From Amycolatopsis sp. 195334CR (GTDB lineage: Bacteria; Actinomycetota; Actinomycetes; Mycobacteriales; Pseudonocardiaceae): a stretch of DNA of 64,000 bases. The stretch spans positions 2,480,001 through 2,544,000 of the forward strand of contig NZ_JAFJMJ010000001.1 in the NCBI RefSeq assembly GCF_017309385.1. The letters run 5' to 3'. Both the position numbers and the translations under genes were made by a program. A model generated the notes under the pieces. That model saw only the letters and a list, made by a program, of their open reading frames with translations. It was not told the DNA's origin and searched no databases. Of this stretch, positions 19,101-26,742 are shown one piece after another (within the stretch, counting starts at the first letter, position 1; every line of letters starts with the position of its first letter).

Positions 19101-19379
19101 CTGCTGGGTGGCGGCCTGCCGACCGACGCGATCCTCGGCGGTGGCCTGCCCACCGACGCGGTCCTGGGTGGCGGCCTGCCCACCGGTGACGTGACCGGCG
19201 GCGTGCTGCCGACCGACGCGCTGCTGAACGGCGGCCTGCCGGTCGACCCGGCCACCGTCATCCCGATGGCCACCGAGCGCCAGGACGTGCCGACCGCCGA
19301 CGTGCCCGCGATGGCGCAGGTCGACGGCCCGCTGAACGTGTTCCAGCGCATCCTGTCGGTGCTGACCGGCGGCAAGTGA
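16122..19379 (+). CDS. Large secreted protein with about 14 chaplin-like repeats
   Basis: A 1085-residue protein with a signal peptide (KTALVTGGLLMLGTGIASA, then DESV). From about residue 143 to 865 it carries about 14 units roughly 50-65 residues apart, with core GNxVxxPxAxPVQVxGNA followed by a Gly/Ser/Thr/Asp-rich linker. Unit 1 keeps two cysteines, Cys157 and Cys174, in PIQICGNAIGVIG, closely matching the Cys-containing Streptomyces chaplin repeat; later units lose the cysteines and drift to FGIGGSHIG. The last 200 residues are Pro/Gly-rich with repeats of GGGLPTDALL. The start ATG 16122 has AAAGGAG 9 nt upstream. No sortase motif is visible. A cell-surface or hyphal-coat role is inferred. 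Confidence 0.85.
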   Translation: MQTWAKRGIKTALVTGGLLMLGTGIASADESVNPDSPAGPLDANLTIPVQIEKNALGTPVGQANLPGYKGEISTKPVTKPLKGVTDPLQKAAAPASKATAPLAGVTDKATSALSSATNKAGASRTTQDVSGLDIDQTDDVLKGNKVDLDVTAPIQICGNAIGVIGDAVIEDADCGTQSYSNDENTTTDGKYSGLAGNVVALDWALPIQIAGNAGGVAGGSGYTSGSAEQEVTETGDISTDGTGSGASGNVVAPQFATPVQVTGNAASWILGNAYSEFDAETEAESGGWIQTNGDGGAATGNVVGVPIALPVKVNGVAAGAWGSDADTVSHSEADATAGDTTPGLNDIPAYITTEGDKAFLAGTVVQPQGALVANVAGVAASWIGNATTGNAQDDDYAGAGSSSSEVEAGGFSSTTGQDGAGSGNIVDLPVAVPVEAFGIGGTYIGNAHAAHDNETDAKAGEGTYTTGDGSFLAANTVTGQPALTGEVFGIGGSHIGNASGTSTETKTVQAGGYNGSTGNDSSGSGNIVQVPLAVPAEIFGVGGSYIGQGEGTASETKEITAGGGGNTDDDNGFGSSNLVATPLAVPAQVFGIGGSHIGRGTGEATTDTQVTAGDDVKATGSEAGAAGNIGFVPVALPVQVHGIGGSFIGTGFGTSENLTDAVAGGDATTDGQDAAVAGNIIQAPFAGAANVFGSSAGLAALVGGDTAENDVVAQAGGDSETNGDGSGLGGNVISAQGLPIAQVFGDAVAAAAKATGSASNTTDATSGGDITTSGVDGAFSGNILDVPAAAVAQVFGNAVAAAGVADATADNVTSGKAGGDTTTAGTMDSVSGFDGQIPVGVVAQVFDVPLALLGVANAEATNATDIMVDNREPQIDLGIDGSELPLDAVPSLNWPSLPGVPGVPTGLGRDGGMGLPTNGLPTPGLPSVPSLPGLPSLPGAAAQRNDAPMPSVPGVPELGTVTDLPSTGTLPIELSGVSLDSVNVFGGGLPTDALLGGGLPTDAILGGGLPTDAVLGGGLPTGDVTGGVLPTDALLNGGLPVDPATVIPMATERQDVPTADVPAMAQVDGPLNVFQRILSVLTGGK

Positions 19380-19398
19380 GCTGACGCGCAACTGAACG

Positions 19399-19440
19399 AA
19401 ACCGGGCCCCGGAGCAGCCAGCTCCGGGGCCCGGTTTTTT
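19399..19440 (+). terminator. Rho-independent terminator of the repeat-protein gene
   Basis: A 17-bp GC-rich stem (19399-19415 with 19421-19437), loop AGCCA and a six-T run 19435-19440 lie 20 nt after the stop. It separates this gene from the convergent dioxygenase gene and may serve both strands, but the T tract favours plus-strand transcripts. Confidence 0.93.
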
Positions 19441-19446
19441 GGTGTG

Positions 19447-20226
19447 TCAGCCCAGTTGCACGGACCGCTTCGCCAGCCCGTACCAGAACCCGTCGATCAC
19501 CGTCTTGGGCGCGCCACCCGCTTCGCCGCCCGCGCCGAGCGAGACGAACAGCGGTGCGAAGTGCTCGATCCGCGGGTGCGCCAGGCCGGGGGCCGGTGCC
19601 TTGTGCGTGAAGTCGAGGATCGCGTCCACGTCGTTCTTCGCCAGCACCTGCGCGCCCCAGTCGTCGAATTCGGCGGACCACGCGGGCGGTTCGTGGTCGG
19701 CGTCGCGGTGCATGTCGATCCCGCTCAGGTTGTGCGTGAAGAAGCCGCTGCCGATGATCAGCACACCCTCGTCCCGAAGCGGCGCCAGCTTGCGGCCCAG
19801 GTCGAACAGCTGCGCCGGGTCGAGCGAGGGCATGGAGATCTGCAGCACCGGCACGTCGGCGTCGGGGAACATCTCCACCAGCGGCACGTACGCGCCGTGG
19901 TCCAGCCCGCGTTCCGGGTCCTCGTGCACCGGGGTTTCCGCCGAGCGCAGCAGCTTCCGCACCTTCTCGGCCAGCGCCGGTGCCCCGGGAGCGCGGTACT
20001 GGACTTGGTAGTAGCGCTCGGGGAAGCCCCAGAAGTCGTAGATCAGCGGCACCGTGGTGGTCGCGCCGATGGTCAGCGGCGCCTCCTCCCAGTGCGCCGA
20101 CACGATCAGGATCGCCGTCGGCCGCGTCAGCCCGGCCGACCAGTCGGCGAGCTGCCGGGTCCACGTCACGTTGTCGGCGAGCGGCGGCGCGCCGTGGCTG
20201 AGGTAGAGCACGGGTGCGGCGGTCAT
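19447..20226 (-). CDS. DODA-type extradiol aromatic ring-opening dioxygenase (YgiD-like)
   Basis: A 259-residue LigB/DODA-family enzyme. Conserved features are LYLSHGAPPL near the N-terminus, IVSAHWEEAPLTIGATTTVP, the LDHGAYVPLVEMFPDADVP block with its catalytic His, and GSGFFTHNL, which together supply the metal-binding histidines. Members use Fe(II) or Zn(II) to cleave catecholic substrates such as DOPA. The start ATG 20226 has GGGAGA upstream. The gene is divergent from a PadR regulator gene, with an AT-rich palindrome between them. The true substrate is unknown. Confidence 0.92.
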   Translation of the reverse strand: MTAAPVLYLSHGAPPLADNVTWTRQLADWSAGLTRPTAILIVSAHWEEAPLTIGATTTVPLIYDFWGFPERYYQVQYRAPGAPALAEKVRKLLRSAETPVHEDPERGLDHGAYVPLVEMFPDADVPVLQISMPSLDPAQLFDLGRKLAPLRDEGVLIIGSGFFTHNLSGIDMHRDADHEPPAWSAEFDDWGAQVLAKNDVDAILDFTHKAPAPGLAHPRIEHFAPLFVSLGAGGEAGGAPKTVIDGFWYGLAKRSVQLG

Positions 20227-20248
20227 GGCGGTCTCCCGGACAGTACTG

Positions 20249-20262
20249 GTTGAAAATTCAAC
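20249..20262. promoter_or_regulatory. Palindrome between dioxygenase and PadR genes
   Basis: GTTGAA and TTCAAC arms with a 2-nt spacer lie 23 bp upstream of the dioxygenase ATG. This is an AT-rich island within GC-rich DNA and is a likely operator or promoter element. The sites of winged-helix repressors often look like this; the regulator is not proven. Confidence 0.4.
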
Positions 20263-20363
20263 TATACGCCTCGTCCGGGGGTGGTGACCATGCGCTGGAG
20301 CACAGTCACCGGCACGGGGTACGGGGCCTCTACGCTGAGGTCGTCCATCAAGCGGGAGGGTGC

Positions 20364-20951
20364 ATGTCGGCGACGCGGCTGCTGGTGCTCGGTGCGGTCC
20401 GCGGGTTCGGCCGGGCCCACGGTTACCTGGTCCGCACCGAACTGCTGACCTGGGGCGCCGACGAGTGGGCCAACGTCAAATGGGGCTCGCTCTACCACGC
20501 GCTGCGCCAGCTGGCGAAGGACGGACTGCTGCGCGCGATCGACGTGCCCGAGTCGGGCGACCGCGTGGACTACGAGATCACCGAAGCCGGTGACGAGGAG
20601 TTCTTCCGCCTGCTCCGCGAAGCCCTGCGCCAGCCCGAACTCCGCCAGGACATGCTGACCGCCGGACTGGCGCTGCTGCCCGCGCTGCCCAGGGACGAGG
20701 CCATCGAGCTGCTGGAAAAACGGCTGCACGCCTTGGAAAGCGGCCGCGCGGACATCATCGAGCAGACCAGTTCGTGGGCCGATCCCGGGCACGTGCAGGA
20801 GCTGTTCGACCTCTGGGTGCACAACACCAGCAGCGGTGCCGACTGGACGCGCGGCCTGATCGATCGGCTGAAGGCGGGCGCGCACACGATGGCCGGGGAG
20901 GACCCCACCGGCTTCGGCATGCCGGGCACCTGGACTCCGACCCAGGTCTGA
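20364..20951 (+). CDS. PadR-family transcriptional regulator
   Basis: A 195-residue regulator. The winged-helix domain reads LVLGAVRGFGRAHGYLVRTE, with a typical WGSLYHALRQLAKDGLL recognition region and a wing at VDYEITEAGDEEF, followed by a helical C-terminal dimerisation domain. ATG 20364 has GGGAGG 4 nt before it, a rather short spacing. It is divergent from the dioxygenase gene and precedes a membrane-protein gene, so either could be its target. The ligand is unknown. Confidence 0.9.
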   Translation: MSATRLLVLGAVRGFGRAHGYLVRTELLTWGADEWANVKWGSLYHALRQLAKDGLLRAIDVPESGDRVDYEITEAGDEEFFRLLREALRQPELRQDMLTAGLALLPALPRDEAIELLEKRLHALESGRADIIEQTSSWADPGHVQELFDLWVHNTSSGADWTRGLIDRLKAGAHTMAGEDPTGFGMPGTWTPTQV

Positions 20952-21002
20952 GCTACCTCCGTCCGATGTGGACGGAAGTGGAATGCCGGAGGGTCGACCG
21001 GC

Positions 21003-21695
21003 ATGAGAACCCTGTTGCCCGGAGCCGTTTCCCTGCTGCTGGCGCCGCCGCTGCTGCTCGCCGGCGTGCTGCTGCGCCTGCCGCACGACCTGTTCTTCCC
21101 CGCCCAGCTCGCCGCCTTCGCGCACGAACCGGACCGGGTGTTCGCCGCGTACAGCTGCTTCCTGCTCGGGATCGTGGTGCTGTGGCCGGGGATCCTGCTG
21201 CTGGCCCGCCGGATCGGGGGTGGTTTCGGACCGTGGGGTTCTTGGGGCGCAGTCCTGGTCCTGTTCGGCCTGTTCGCCCGCGCCTTCCACGCCGGGATCG
21301 ACCACCTCGCCTTCCAGTTGGTGCGCGTGCTCGGCCTGGACACCGCGACCCGGGTGGTCGCCGAGTCCTACGGTGCCTACCACGTGCTGCGGGTGTGCAC
21401 CGTGCCGATGATCTTCGGCTGGGTGGTGCTGGCGATCGGGGCGTGGCGGTCGCGTGCGCTCGGCCGGGTCGGCGCGGTCGCGCTCGGGGCGATGACCGCG
21501 ATGCCGGTCGGCGTGCTGAAGGGCACCGAGTGGCTGTCGGTGGTCGCGGCGGTGGGCTTGTGCGTCGCGCTGGTACCGCTGGGCGTGCGCGTCCTGCGCG
21601 AGTGCACGTGGCCCGCTCCCGCGGTGGTGGCGCGGTGGAGCGCGCTCGGCGTGGGCACCGTGACGGCCCTGTACTTCCTCGGCCAAGTCGGATAA
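21003..21695 (+). CDS. Polytopic membrane protein of unknown function
   Basis: A 230-residue protein with about six membrane helices, the first near residues 3-24 (LLPGAVSLLLAPPLLLAGVL) and the last near 208-228. Conserved-looking polar residues include HAGIDHLAFQLVRVLG in the middle loop. ATG 21003 has GGAGGG 9 nt upstream, giving good support for the start. It follows the PadR gene by 51 bp, with a small 7-bp hairpin (20958-20976) in the gap. I do not recognise the family. Confidence 0.7.
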   Translation: MRTLLPGAVSLLLAPPLLLAGVLLRLPHDLFFPAQLAAFAHEPDRVFAAYSCFLLGIVVLWPGILLLARRIGGGFGPWGSWGAVLVLFGLFARAFHAGIDHLAFQLVRVLGLDTATRVVAESYGAYHVLRVCTVPMIFGWVVLAIGAWRSRALGRVGAVALGAMTAMPVGVLKGTEWLSVVAAVGLCVALVPLGVRVLRECTWPAPAVVARWSALGVGTVTALYFLGQVG

Positions 21696-21754
21696 CCCCT
21701 GGCTATCACACCAGGTCTTGGACACCTTTCCGGCGCCGCCGCAGCATGGGAACC

Positions 21755-22522
21755 ATGGAACTCACGGGAAAGACCGCAGTGGTGACCGGGGCGTCGCGGG
21801 GTATCGGCCGCGCGGTGGCGGAACGGCTCGCGGGAGCGGGCGCGCTCGTCGCGGTGCACTACGGGAGCAACGACGCGGCGGCCGAGGAGGCGGTCGCGAG
21901 CATCGAGCGGGCGGGCGGCCAGGCCTTCGCCGTCCGCGCGGAACTCGGGGTGGACGGTGATGTCGACACGCTGTTCGCCGGTCTCGAACGCGGCCTGGCC
22001 GGGCGGAAGCTCGACATCCTGGTCAACAACGCGGCCATCGTCTCCGGGAAGCTGGACGAGGTGACGCCCGCCGAGTTCGACCGGCTGTTCGCGGTGAACG
22101 TGCGGGCCCCGTACTTCATCGTCCAGCGGGCGGTCCCGCTGCTCGCGGACCACGGCCGGGTGATCAACGTGTCCTCCGGCGTCACCCGGATCGCGTTGCC
22201 GGAAACCGCGTACGCGATGACCAAGGGCGCGCTGGACGTGCTCGGCCGGAACCTGGCCAACCAGCTCGGCGACCGCGGGATCACGGTGAACACCGTCGCG
22301 CCGGGGGTCACCGAGACCGACATGAACAGCTGGCTCGACCACGAACCGGAACGCGGGAACGCGATGGCGGCGATGGCCGCGCTCGGCCGCATCGGCCGGC
22401 CGTCGGACATCGCCGCCGCGGTCGCGTTCCTCGCTTCACCGGACGCCGGGTGGATCACCGGCAACTGGCTCGACGCCAGCGGCGGCCTCTTCCTCGGGCC
22501 GCGTCCTCAGCCCGCGTCGTAG
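21755..22522 (+). CDS. SDR-family NAD(P)-dependent oxidoreductase
   Basis: A 255-residue classical SDR: TGASRGIG at residues 11-18, NNA in ILVNNAAIVSG, a Ser pair at 140-141 and Tyr153-xxx-Lys157 of the catalytic set, and a C-terminal WITGNWLDASGGLFLG. ATG 21755 is used; ATG 21746 is in frame and possible. It differs clearly from the SDR at 2798, so the two are not a recent duplication. The 3' end overlaps the convergent VOC gene by 16 nt. The substrate is unknown. Confidence 0.92.
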   Translation: MELTGKTAVVTGASRGIGRAVAERLAGAGALVAVHYGSNDAAAEEAVASIERAGGQAFAVRAELGVDGDVDTLFAGLERGLAGRKLDILVNNAAIVSGKLDEVTPAEFDRLFAVNVRAPYFIVQRAVPLLADHGRVINVSSGVTRIALPETAYAMTKGALDVLGRNLANQLGDRGITVNTVAPGVTETDMNSWLDHEPERGNAMAAMAALGRIGRPSDIAAAVAFLASPDAGWITGNWLDASGGLFLGPRPQPAS

Positions 22523-22911
22523 GTGCTGAAGGTCCACTCGTAGCCCTCGGGGTCGTGCACGCGGAACCGGTAGGTGCCCCACTCGGTGGCCGCCGGCGGC
22601 CAGATCACCTTCGCCCCGGCGGCGCTCGCCTTGGCGTACAAGGCATCCACCTCCTCCTCGGAACCGAGCCGGATCCACAGGCCGTGCCCGACCGTCTCGC
22701 CCTTCAACGCCGCCCGGTCGTACCCGGCTTCGTCGGTGAACAGGGTGAAGCTGACCCCGGGCCCGTACCGGAGTTCGGCGTGCCCGATGCCGCCGTGGCC
22801 GTCGGAAAAGCACATGGTCTGCTCGAACCCGAAGGCGCGCTGGAACCAGTCCAGCGCGCCCTGGGCGTCGCGGTAGCCGAAGTAACCGTGGAGGGTGGCG
22901 GAAGTCGTCAT
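22507..22911 (-). CDS. VOC-family (glyoxalase/bleomycin-resistance-like) protein
   Basis: A 134-residue single-domain vicinal oxygen chelate protein. The first beta-alpha-beta unit is GYRDAQGALDWFQRAFGFEQ, the second includes VDALYAKASAAGAKVIWPP, and the strand-end WGTYRFRVHDPEGYEWTFST is the typical family end with its metal-ligand Glu position. Such proteins act as dimers with very varied activities; this one resembles the PhnB/YCII-like group often called glyoxalase. The start ATG at 22909-22911 is the only good one. Confidence 0.88.
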   Translation of the reverse strand: MTTSATLHGYFGYRDAQGALDWFQRAFGFEQTMCFSDGHGGIGHAELRYGPGVSFTLFTDEAGYDRAALKGETVGHGLWIRLGSEEEVDALYAKASAAGAKVIWPPAATEWGTYRFRVHDPEGYEWTFSTYDAG

Positions 22912-22953
22912 GACCCCAGTCCACCAACGATCGCGGCCGGTTTCGTTCCGCGT

Positions 22954-24441
22954 TCAGTCGGCTCGGCAGGTGAGGTCCTCGGCGGGCAGCTTGCCGTCGG
23001 CGAAGTAGGTGTTGACCGCGTTCTCCGCGCAGGTGTTCGGGAAGTGGCCGAACACCGCGTGCACCCGGACGTCCTGCAGGGTGACCAGCTTCGAGCCGCT
23101 CATCGCGTGGTGCAGGTCGACGCCGCTGTCGTACGACGTGCGGGTGTCCCCGGTGGCCTGCACGATCAACGCGGACGCCGAATTCCGCACCACGGTCGGC
23201 TTTTCCGCGGGCGGCGCCCAGAACGCGCAGGCGGTGATGCCGTTGGCGAAGGCACCGAAGACCGGCTGCTCGGCCCGCGAGCGCTGGATGTTCCGCCAGT
23301 AGTACTCGGGGTCGCGCTGCTCGACCTTGTCCCCGCACAGCACCGCGGACTGCCCGGACATCTGCGTCTCCGGGGTCGGCCGGTAGATGACCTCCAGCGT
23401 GCTCGTCAGCGCGGGGTTCGGCTCCACCTGCTTGCCGTCGGCGGCGTCGACGAGCTGCCGCACGTCGGCGGCCAGCGCCGGGTTCGCCCGCGGATCGGCC
23501 AGCGAGATGAACACCACGATCGGCAGCGCGTGCTGGTCGAGCTCGTACTGCCCGATCCGGATCGGCCGCTCCGCCGACCGCCGCACCAGGTCCTCCACCA
23601 CCGCCCTGACCTCCTTGCCGGTGGTCCCGAGGTGGTACTCGGCGTCGCGTTCGGCGGTCCACTCCGCCCATTCGTCCAGCGCCGCCTCGTTCGGCTCGCC
23701 CATGTCCTGGAACATCCTGGTGCCGTAGCGCTTCGAGTCGACCGCGCTGTCCAGCACGAAGCGGTCGCTGTGGCGCGGGAACATCTGCGTGTACACCGAA
23801 CCCAGGTAGGTCCCGTACGACCAGCCGAAGTAGTTGATCTTCCGCTCACCCAGCGCACCGCGGATCACGTCCATGTCGCGGGCGGTGTTGCGGGTGGAGA
23901 TGTGGCGCAGCACGTCGCCCTCGGTCTCCGCGCACTGCCGCGCCAGGTCCGCCTGCAACCGCACGGTCCGGTCGAAGCTCGCGCGGTCCGCGCCCGACGA
24001 GCGCAGCATCAGGCCCACCGGCCAGCCGCAGTCGACCGGGTTCGACCGGCCGATCCCCCGCGGGTCCATGCCGATCAGGTCGTACTTCGCGGTCACCGCC
24101 GGCGTCATCGCCTGCTTGACGCCGACCATCATGTCCAGCCCGGGACCACCCGGGCCGCCGGGATTGGACAGCATCACCCCGCGCCGCTGCCCGGGATCGG
24201 TGGCCTTGATCCGCGAGATCGCCACGGAAATGGTGCGGCCACGCGGATCGGCGTAGTTCAGCGGCACCTTGACCTCGGCGCACTGCGCGCCCGCCTCGTC
24301 GAGTGCCTTGTGGTCGCAGGACTTCCAGTCGAGCTTCTGGTGGTGGAACCGGGCCAGGCCGTTGTCCGCCACCGCGGTGCCCGCCAGCAGGGTGGCCCCG
24401 CTGACGGCCACCGCGGCCACCAGTGCGCCGAGCTTCTTCAT
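22954..24441 (-). CDS. Secreted alpha/beta-hydrolase, tripeptidyl aminopeptidase-like
   Basis: A 495-residue secreted hydrolase with a signal peptide (MKKLGALVAAVAVSGATLLA, then GTAVADNG). The oxyanion region NPGGPGGPGLDMM, the GMDPRGIGRSNPVDC block and the nucleophile elbow GWSYGTYLG with Ser208 match the Streptomyces SlpE/tripeptidyl aminopeptidase family (S33-like). Near the C-terminus, ALIVQATGDTRTSY holds the Asp and VFGHFPNTCAENAV includes a His and a Cys. It would trim peptides outside the cell. The gene precedes nothing coupled; the beta-lactamase-like gene is 31 nt upstream on the same strand. Confidence 0.92.
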   Translation of the reverse strand: MKKLGALVAAVAVSGATLLAGTAVADNGLARFHHQKLDWKSCDHKALDEAGAQCAEVKVPLNYADPRGRTISVAISRIKATDPGQRRGVMLSNPGGPGGPGLDMMVGVKQAMTPAVTAKYDLIGMDPRGIGRSNPVDCGWPVGLMLRSSGADRASFDRTVRLQADLARQCAETEGDVLRHISTRNTARDMDVIRGALGERKINYFGWSYGTYLGSVYTQMFPRHSDRFVLDSAVDSKRYGTRMFQDMGEPNEAALDEWAEWTAERDAEYHLGTTGKEVRAVVEDLVRRSAERPIRIGQYELDQHALPIVVFISLADPRANPALAADVRQLVDAADGKQVEPNPALTSTLEVIYRPTPETQMSGQSAVLCGDKVEQRDPEYYWRNIQRSRAEQPVFGAFANGITACAFWAPPAEKPTVVRNSASALIVQATGDTRTSYDSGVDLHHAMSGSKLVTLQDVRVHAVFGHFPNTCAENAVNTYFADGKLPAEDLTCRAD

Positions 24442-24472
24442 GTCGTTTCCTTTGCTGTCCGAAGTGGACTGT

Positions 24473-25558
24473 TCAGGCCGCGCAGACGGCGGCGTCGACG
24501 GCCCGCAGCACGGCGGCGGAGCCGGATTCGGTGTCGGTGACCTGGTTGACCGCGACGTTCACCGCGCGGCCGTCGGTGGTGGCCCCGCCGCGGGTGCGGA
24601 AGCCGGGAATGCTGCCGCCGTGGCCCCAGAACTCCACGCCGCAGGACACCGGGACGCGGATCAGGCCGAGGCCGTACCCGGCGCCGGGGAAGATGTCGGC
24701 GGGCACGGTCCGCTTCATCTCGGCCAGCTGCGCCGGGGGCAGCAGCTCCCCGGACAGCAGCGCGGTGAAGAACCGGTTCAGGTCCTGGCCGGTGGAGACC
24801 ATGGCGCCGGCCGCCCCGCCCCACGACGGGTCCTGCCGCGTGTAGTCGACCCGCTCCCCGCCGACCTCGTGGTAGCCGCGGGGGTGCGGGCCGTGGATCC
24901 CGGTGTCGCCGGGCATCGGGTAGTAGGTCGAGTGCAGGCCGAGCGGGAGGATGACGCGGCGGTTCAGCTCCGTGGCCAGCGGCCGCCCGGTGACCCGTTC
25001 GACGAGCAGCCCGGCCAGGACGTAGTTCGTGTTGGAGTACTCCCACTTCGCGCCGGGGTCGAAGTGGGGCGGCAGGGTCATGGCCAGCCGCGCCAGCTCG
25101 TCCGCGGTGCGGTACCGCCAGCGGGTCTCGACCGGGTCGAGCTTCTCCAGGTAGTCGGCCAGCCCGCTGGTGTGCTGGAGCAGGTGCCGCACGGTGATCC
25201 GCCGGTCGCCGCGGACCGCGCCCGGCAGGTACTGCTCCACCGGGCGGTCGAGCTCGACCCGGCGTTCCGCCACCAGCTGGAGCACGACGGTGGCGACGAA
25301 GGTCTTGGTGTTGCTGCCGATCCTGATCCGGGCCCGGTGCGGGAACGGCTGCCCGGTGCGCAGGTCACCCGCGCCGCTGGTGACCTCCCGGCTGCGGCCG
25401 CGTTCGCTGAGCACGGCCTGCGCCCCCGGTACGCCCTCGACCCGGACCAGCCGGTCCAACTCCTGCTGGAGCGGCGGCGACGGCGCGGCGGCGGCCGGTA
25501 CCGCACCCGCCACCACGGCGGCCAGTCCGAACACCACCGCGAAAGTGCTTGCACGCAA
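24473..25558 (-). CDS. Secreted serine beta-lactamase-like hydrolase / D-Ala-D-Ala carboxypeptidase
   Basis: A 361-residue class C beta-lactamase-family protein with a signal peptide (FAVVFGLAAVVAGAVPAAAA). The catalytic set is complete: SNTK with Ser82 and Lys85, the YSN motif at 174-176 and HGG at 313-315. It may be a D,D-carboxypeptidase or an esterase rather than a true beta-lactamase. TTG 25558 is chosen because GAGGAGGA lies 7 nt before it. It lies upstream of the secreted peptidase gene on the same strand (31-nt gap), so both may be co-expressed exoenzymes. Confidence 0.9.
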   Translation of the reverse strand: MRASTFAVVFGLAAVVAGAVPAAAAPSPPLQQELDRLVRVEGVPGAQAVLSERGRSREVTSGAGDLRTGQPFPHRARIRIGSNTKTFVATVVLQLVAERRVELDRPVEQYLPGAVRGDRRITVRHLLQHTSGLADYLEKLDPVETRWRYRTADELARLAMTLPPHFDPGAKWEYSNTNYVLAGLLVERVTGRPLATELNRRVILPLGLHSTYYPMPGDTGIHGPHPRGYHEVGGERVDYTRQDPSWGGAAGAMVSTGQDLNRFFTALLSGELLPPAQLAEMKRTVPADIFPGAGYGLGLIRVPVSCGVEFWGHGGSIPGFRTRGGATTDGRAVNVAVNQVTDTESGSAAVLRAVDAAVCAA

Positions 25559-25654
25559 GGGAATTCCTCCTCGGAAGCTCGATGCTCACGAGGTTATGGA
25601 TCTTCCGGGGGCGCGCCCAGGACAGCACTACCCCGACTCTTGGTGGGGCTGGCC

Positions 25655-26710
25655 CTACTGCTCGACGCCGCCGAGCCAGCTACGGCGGATGGCCCGGGTG
25701 GCGCGGATGTCGGCCAGCGGGTCGCCGTCCAGCAGCACCAGATCGGCGCGCTTGCCCGGCTCGACCACGCCCCGGTCGGTCAGCCCGAAGTGCTCGGCGG
25801 GCAGGCAGGTGGCCGCGCGCACCGCGTCCACAGTGGTCAGTCCCGCGGCCACGAGCAGTTCGAGTTCCCGGTGCAGGCTCTCGCCGAACGCGGGCTGGAA
25901 CGGGATGCCGGGCTGGTCGTTGGCGTCGCTGCCGGCCAGCACCGGCACGCCGGCGGCGTGCATCGCGCCGACGCTGCTCTCCGCCGCCCGGTACGCGTCG
26001 GGCACCCCCATGGTCTCGGCGACGCCCTCCATCATCACCAGCGTCGGCACCACGACGCGCCCGTCGGCGGCCATGCGCGCGACGTCGGCATCGGTTACCG
26101 GGCGGCCGAGCGGGACGTGGGTCAGCACGTCCGCGCCGATGTCCAGGCCGAGGGTGTAGGCCTCGGGAACAGTCGCGTGGGCGACCACCGACAGCCCGCG
26201 CGCGTGGGCTTCGTCGGTCAGGGCCCGTGCCACGGCCTCGCTGGGCCCGCCCTCGCCGGGGCCTTCGAGCACGAGCTTGAGGTAGTCGGCCCCTTCGGCG
26301 AGGCGATCGGCCACGAACCCCGGTGCCTGCGCGGGATCGCGCACCACCGCCGATTCGGCCATGCCGGGCACCTTCGCGTGCGGTCCGCCCGCACCGATGG
26401 CCGGCGTGCCCGCGCTGCGGATCTCGGTGCCGCCCGCGGCGCGCAGCTCGGCCAGCAGTTCCGCGGGCCAGGTGGCCATCGCCAGCCCGGTGGTCACGCC
26501 GTGGGCGAGCAGCCGGTCGAGCGCGTCGCGGTCGCGGGGGTGCAGGTGCGCGTCGATGAACCCGGGGAGCAGCACACCCCCGGCCCCGTCGACCACCTCG
26601 GCCCCGCTCTCTTCGGAGCCCAGCACCGGGCCGTCGATCACCACCGTGCGCGGTTCGGTCAGCTCCCGGCCGTCGAACACCCGTACGTTCCGCAGCGCCA
26701 CCCTGGACAT
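25655..26710 (-). CDS. Metal-dependent amidohydrolase, imidazolonepropionase-like
   Basis: A 351-residue amidohydrolase-superfamily enzyme. The metal-binding motif DAHLH is intact in LLPGFIDAHLHPRDRDALD, followed by YLKLVLEG with a Lys position, SVVAHATVPEA and LTHVPLG for His ligands, and GSDANDQPG for the catalytic Asp. The C-terminal beta strands (VVEPGKRADLVLLDGDPL) complete the urease-like fold. ATG 26710 is used; ATG 26728 would overlap the divergent TetR region. The substrate cannot be told. Compare with the degenerate paralogue at 44904. Confidence 0.88.
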   Translation of the reverse strand: MSRVALRNVRVFDGRELTEPRTVVIDGPVLGSEESGAEVVDGAGGVLLPGFIDAHLHPRDRDALDRLLAHGVTTGLAMATWPAELLAELRAAGGTEIRSAGTPAIGAGGPHAKVPGMAESAVVRDPAQAPGFVADRLAEGADYLKLVLEGPGEGGPSEAVARALTDEAHARGLSVVAHATVPEAYTLGLDIGADVLTHVPLGRPVTDADVARMAADGRVVVPTLVMMEGVAETMGVPDAYRAAESSVGAMHAAGVPVLAGSDANDQPGIPFQPAFGESLHRELELLVAAGLTTVDAVRAATCLPAEHFGLTDRGVVEPGKRADLVLLDGDPLADIRATRAIRRSWLGGVEQ

Positions 26711-26742
26711 GGAACCGAGCCTAGCCATGGTTGGCTGACCGG

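Noticed and set aside
16119..19391. A 1090-codon minus-strand frame opposite the repeat protein
   Set aside because: It mirrors the codon repeats of the real gene and has no signal peptide or domain; the terminator and Shine-Dalgarno support the plus strand.
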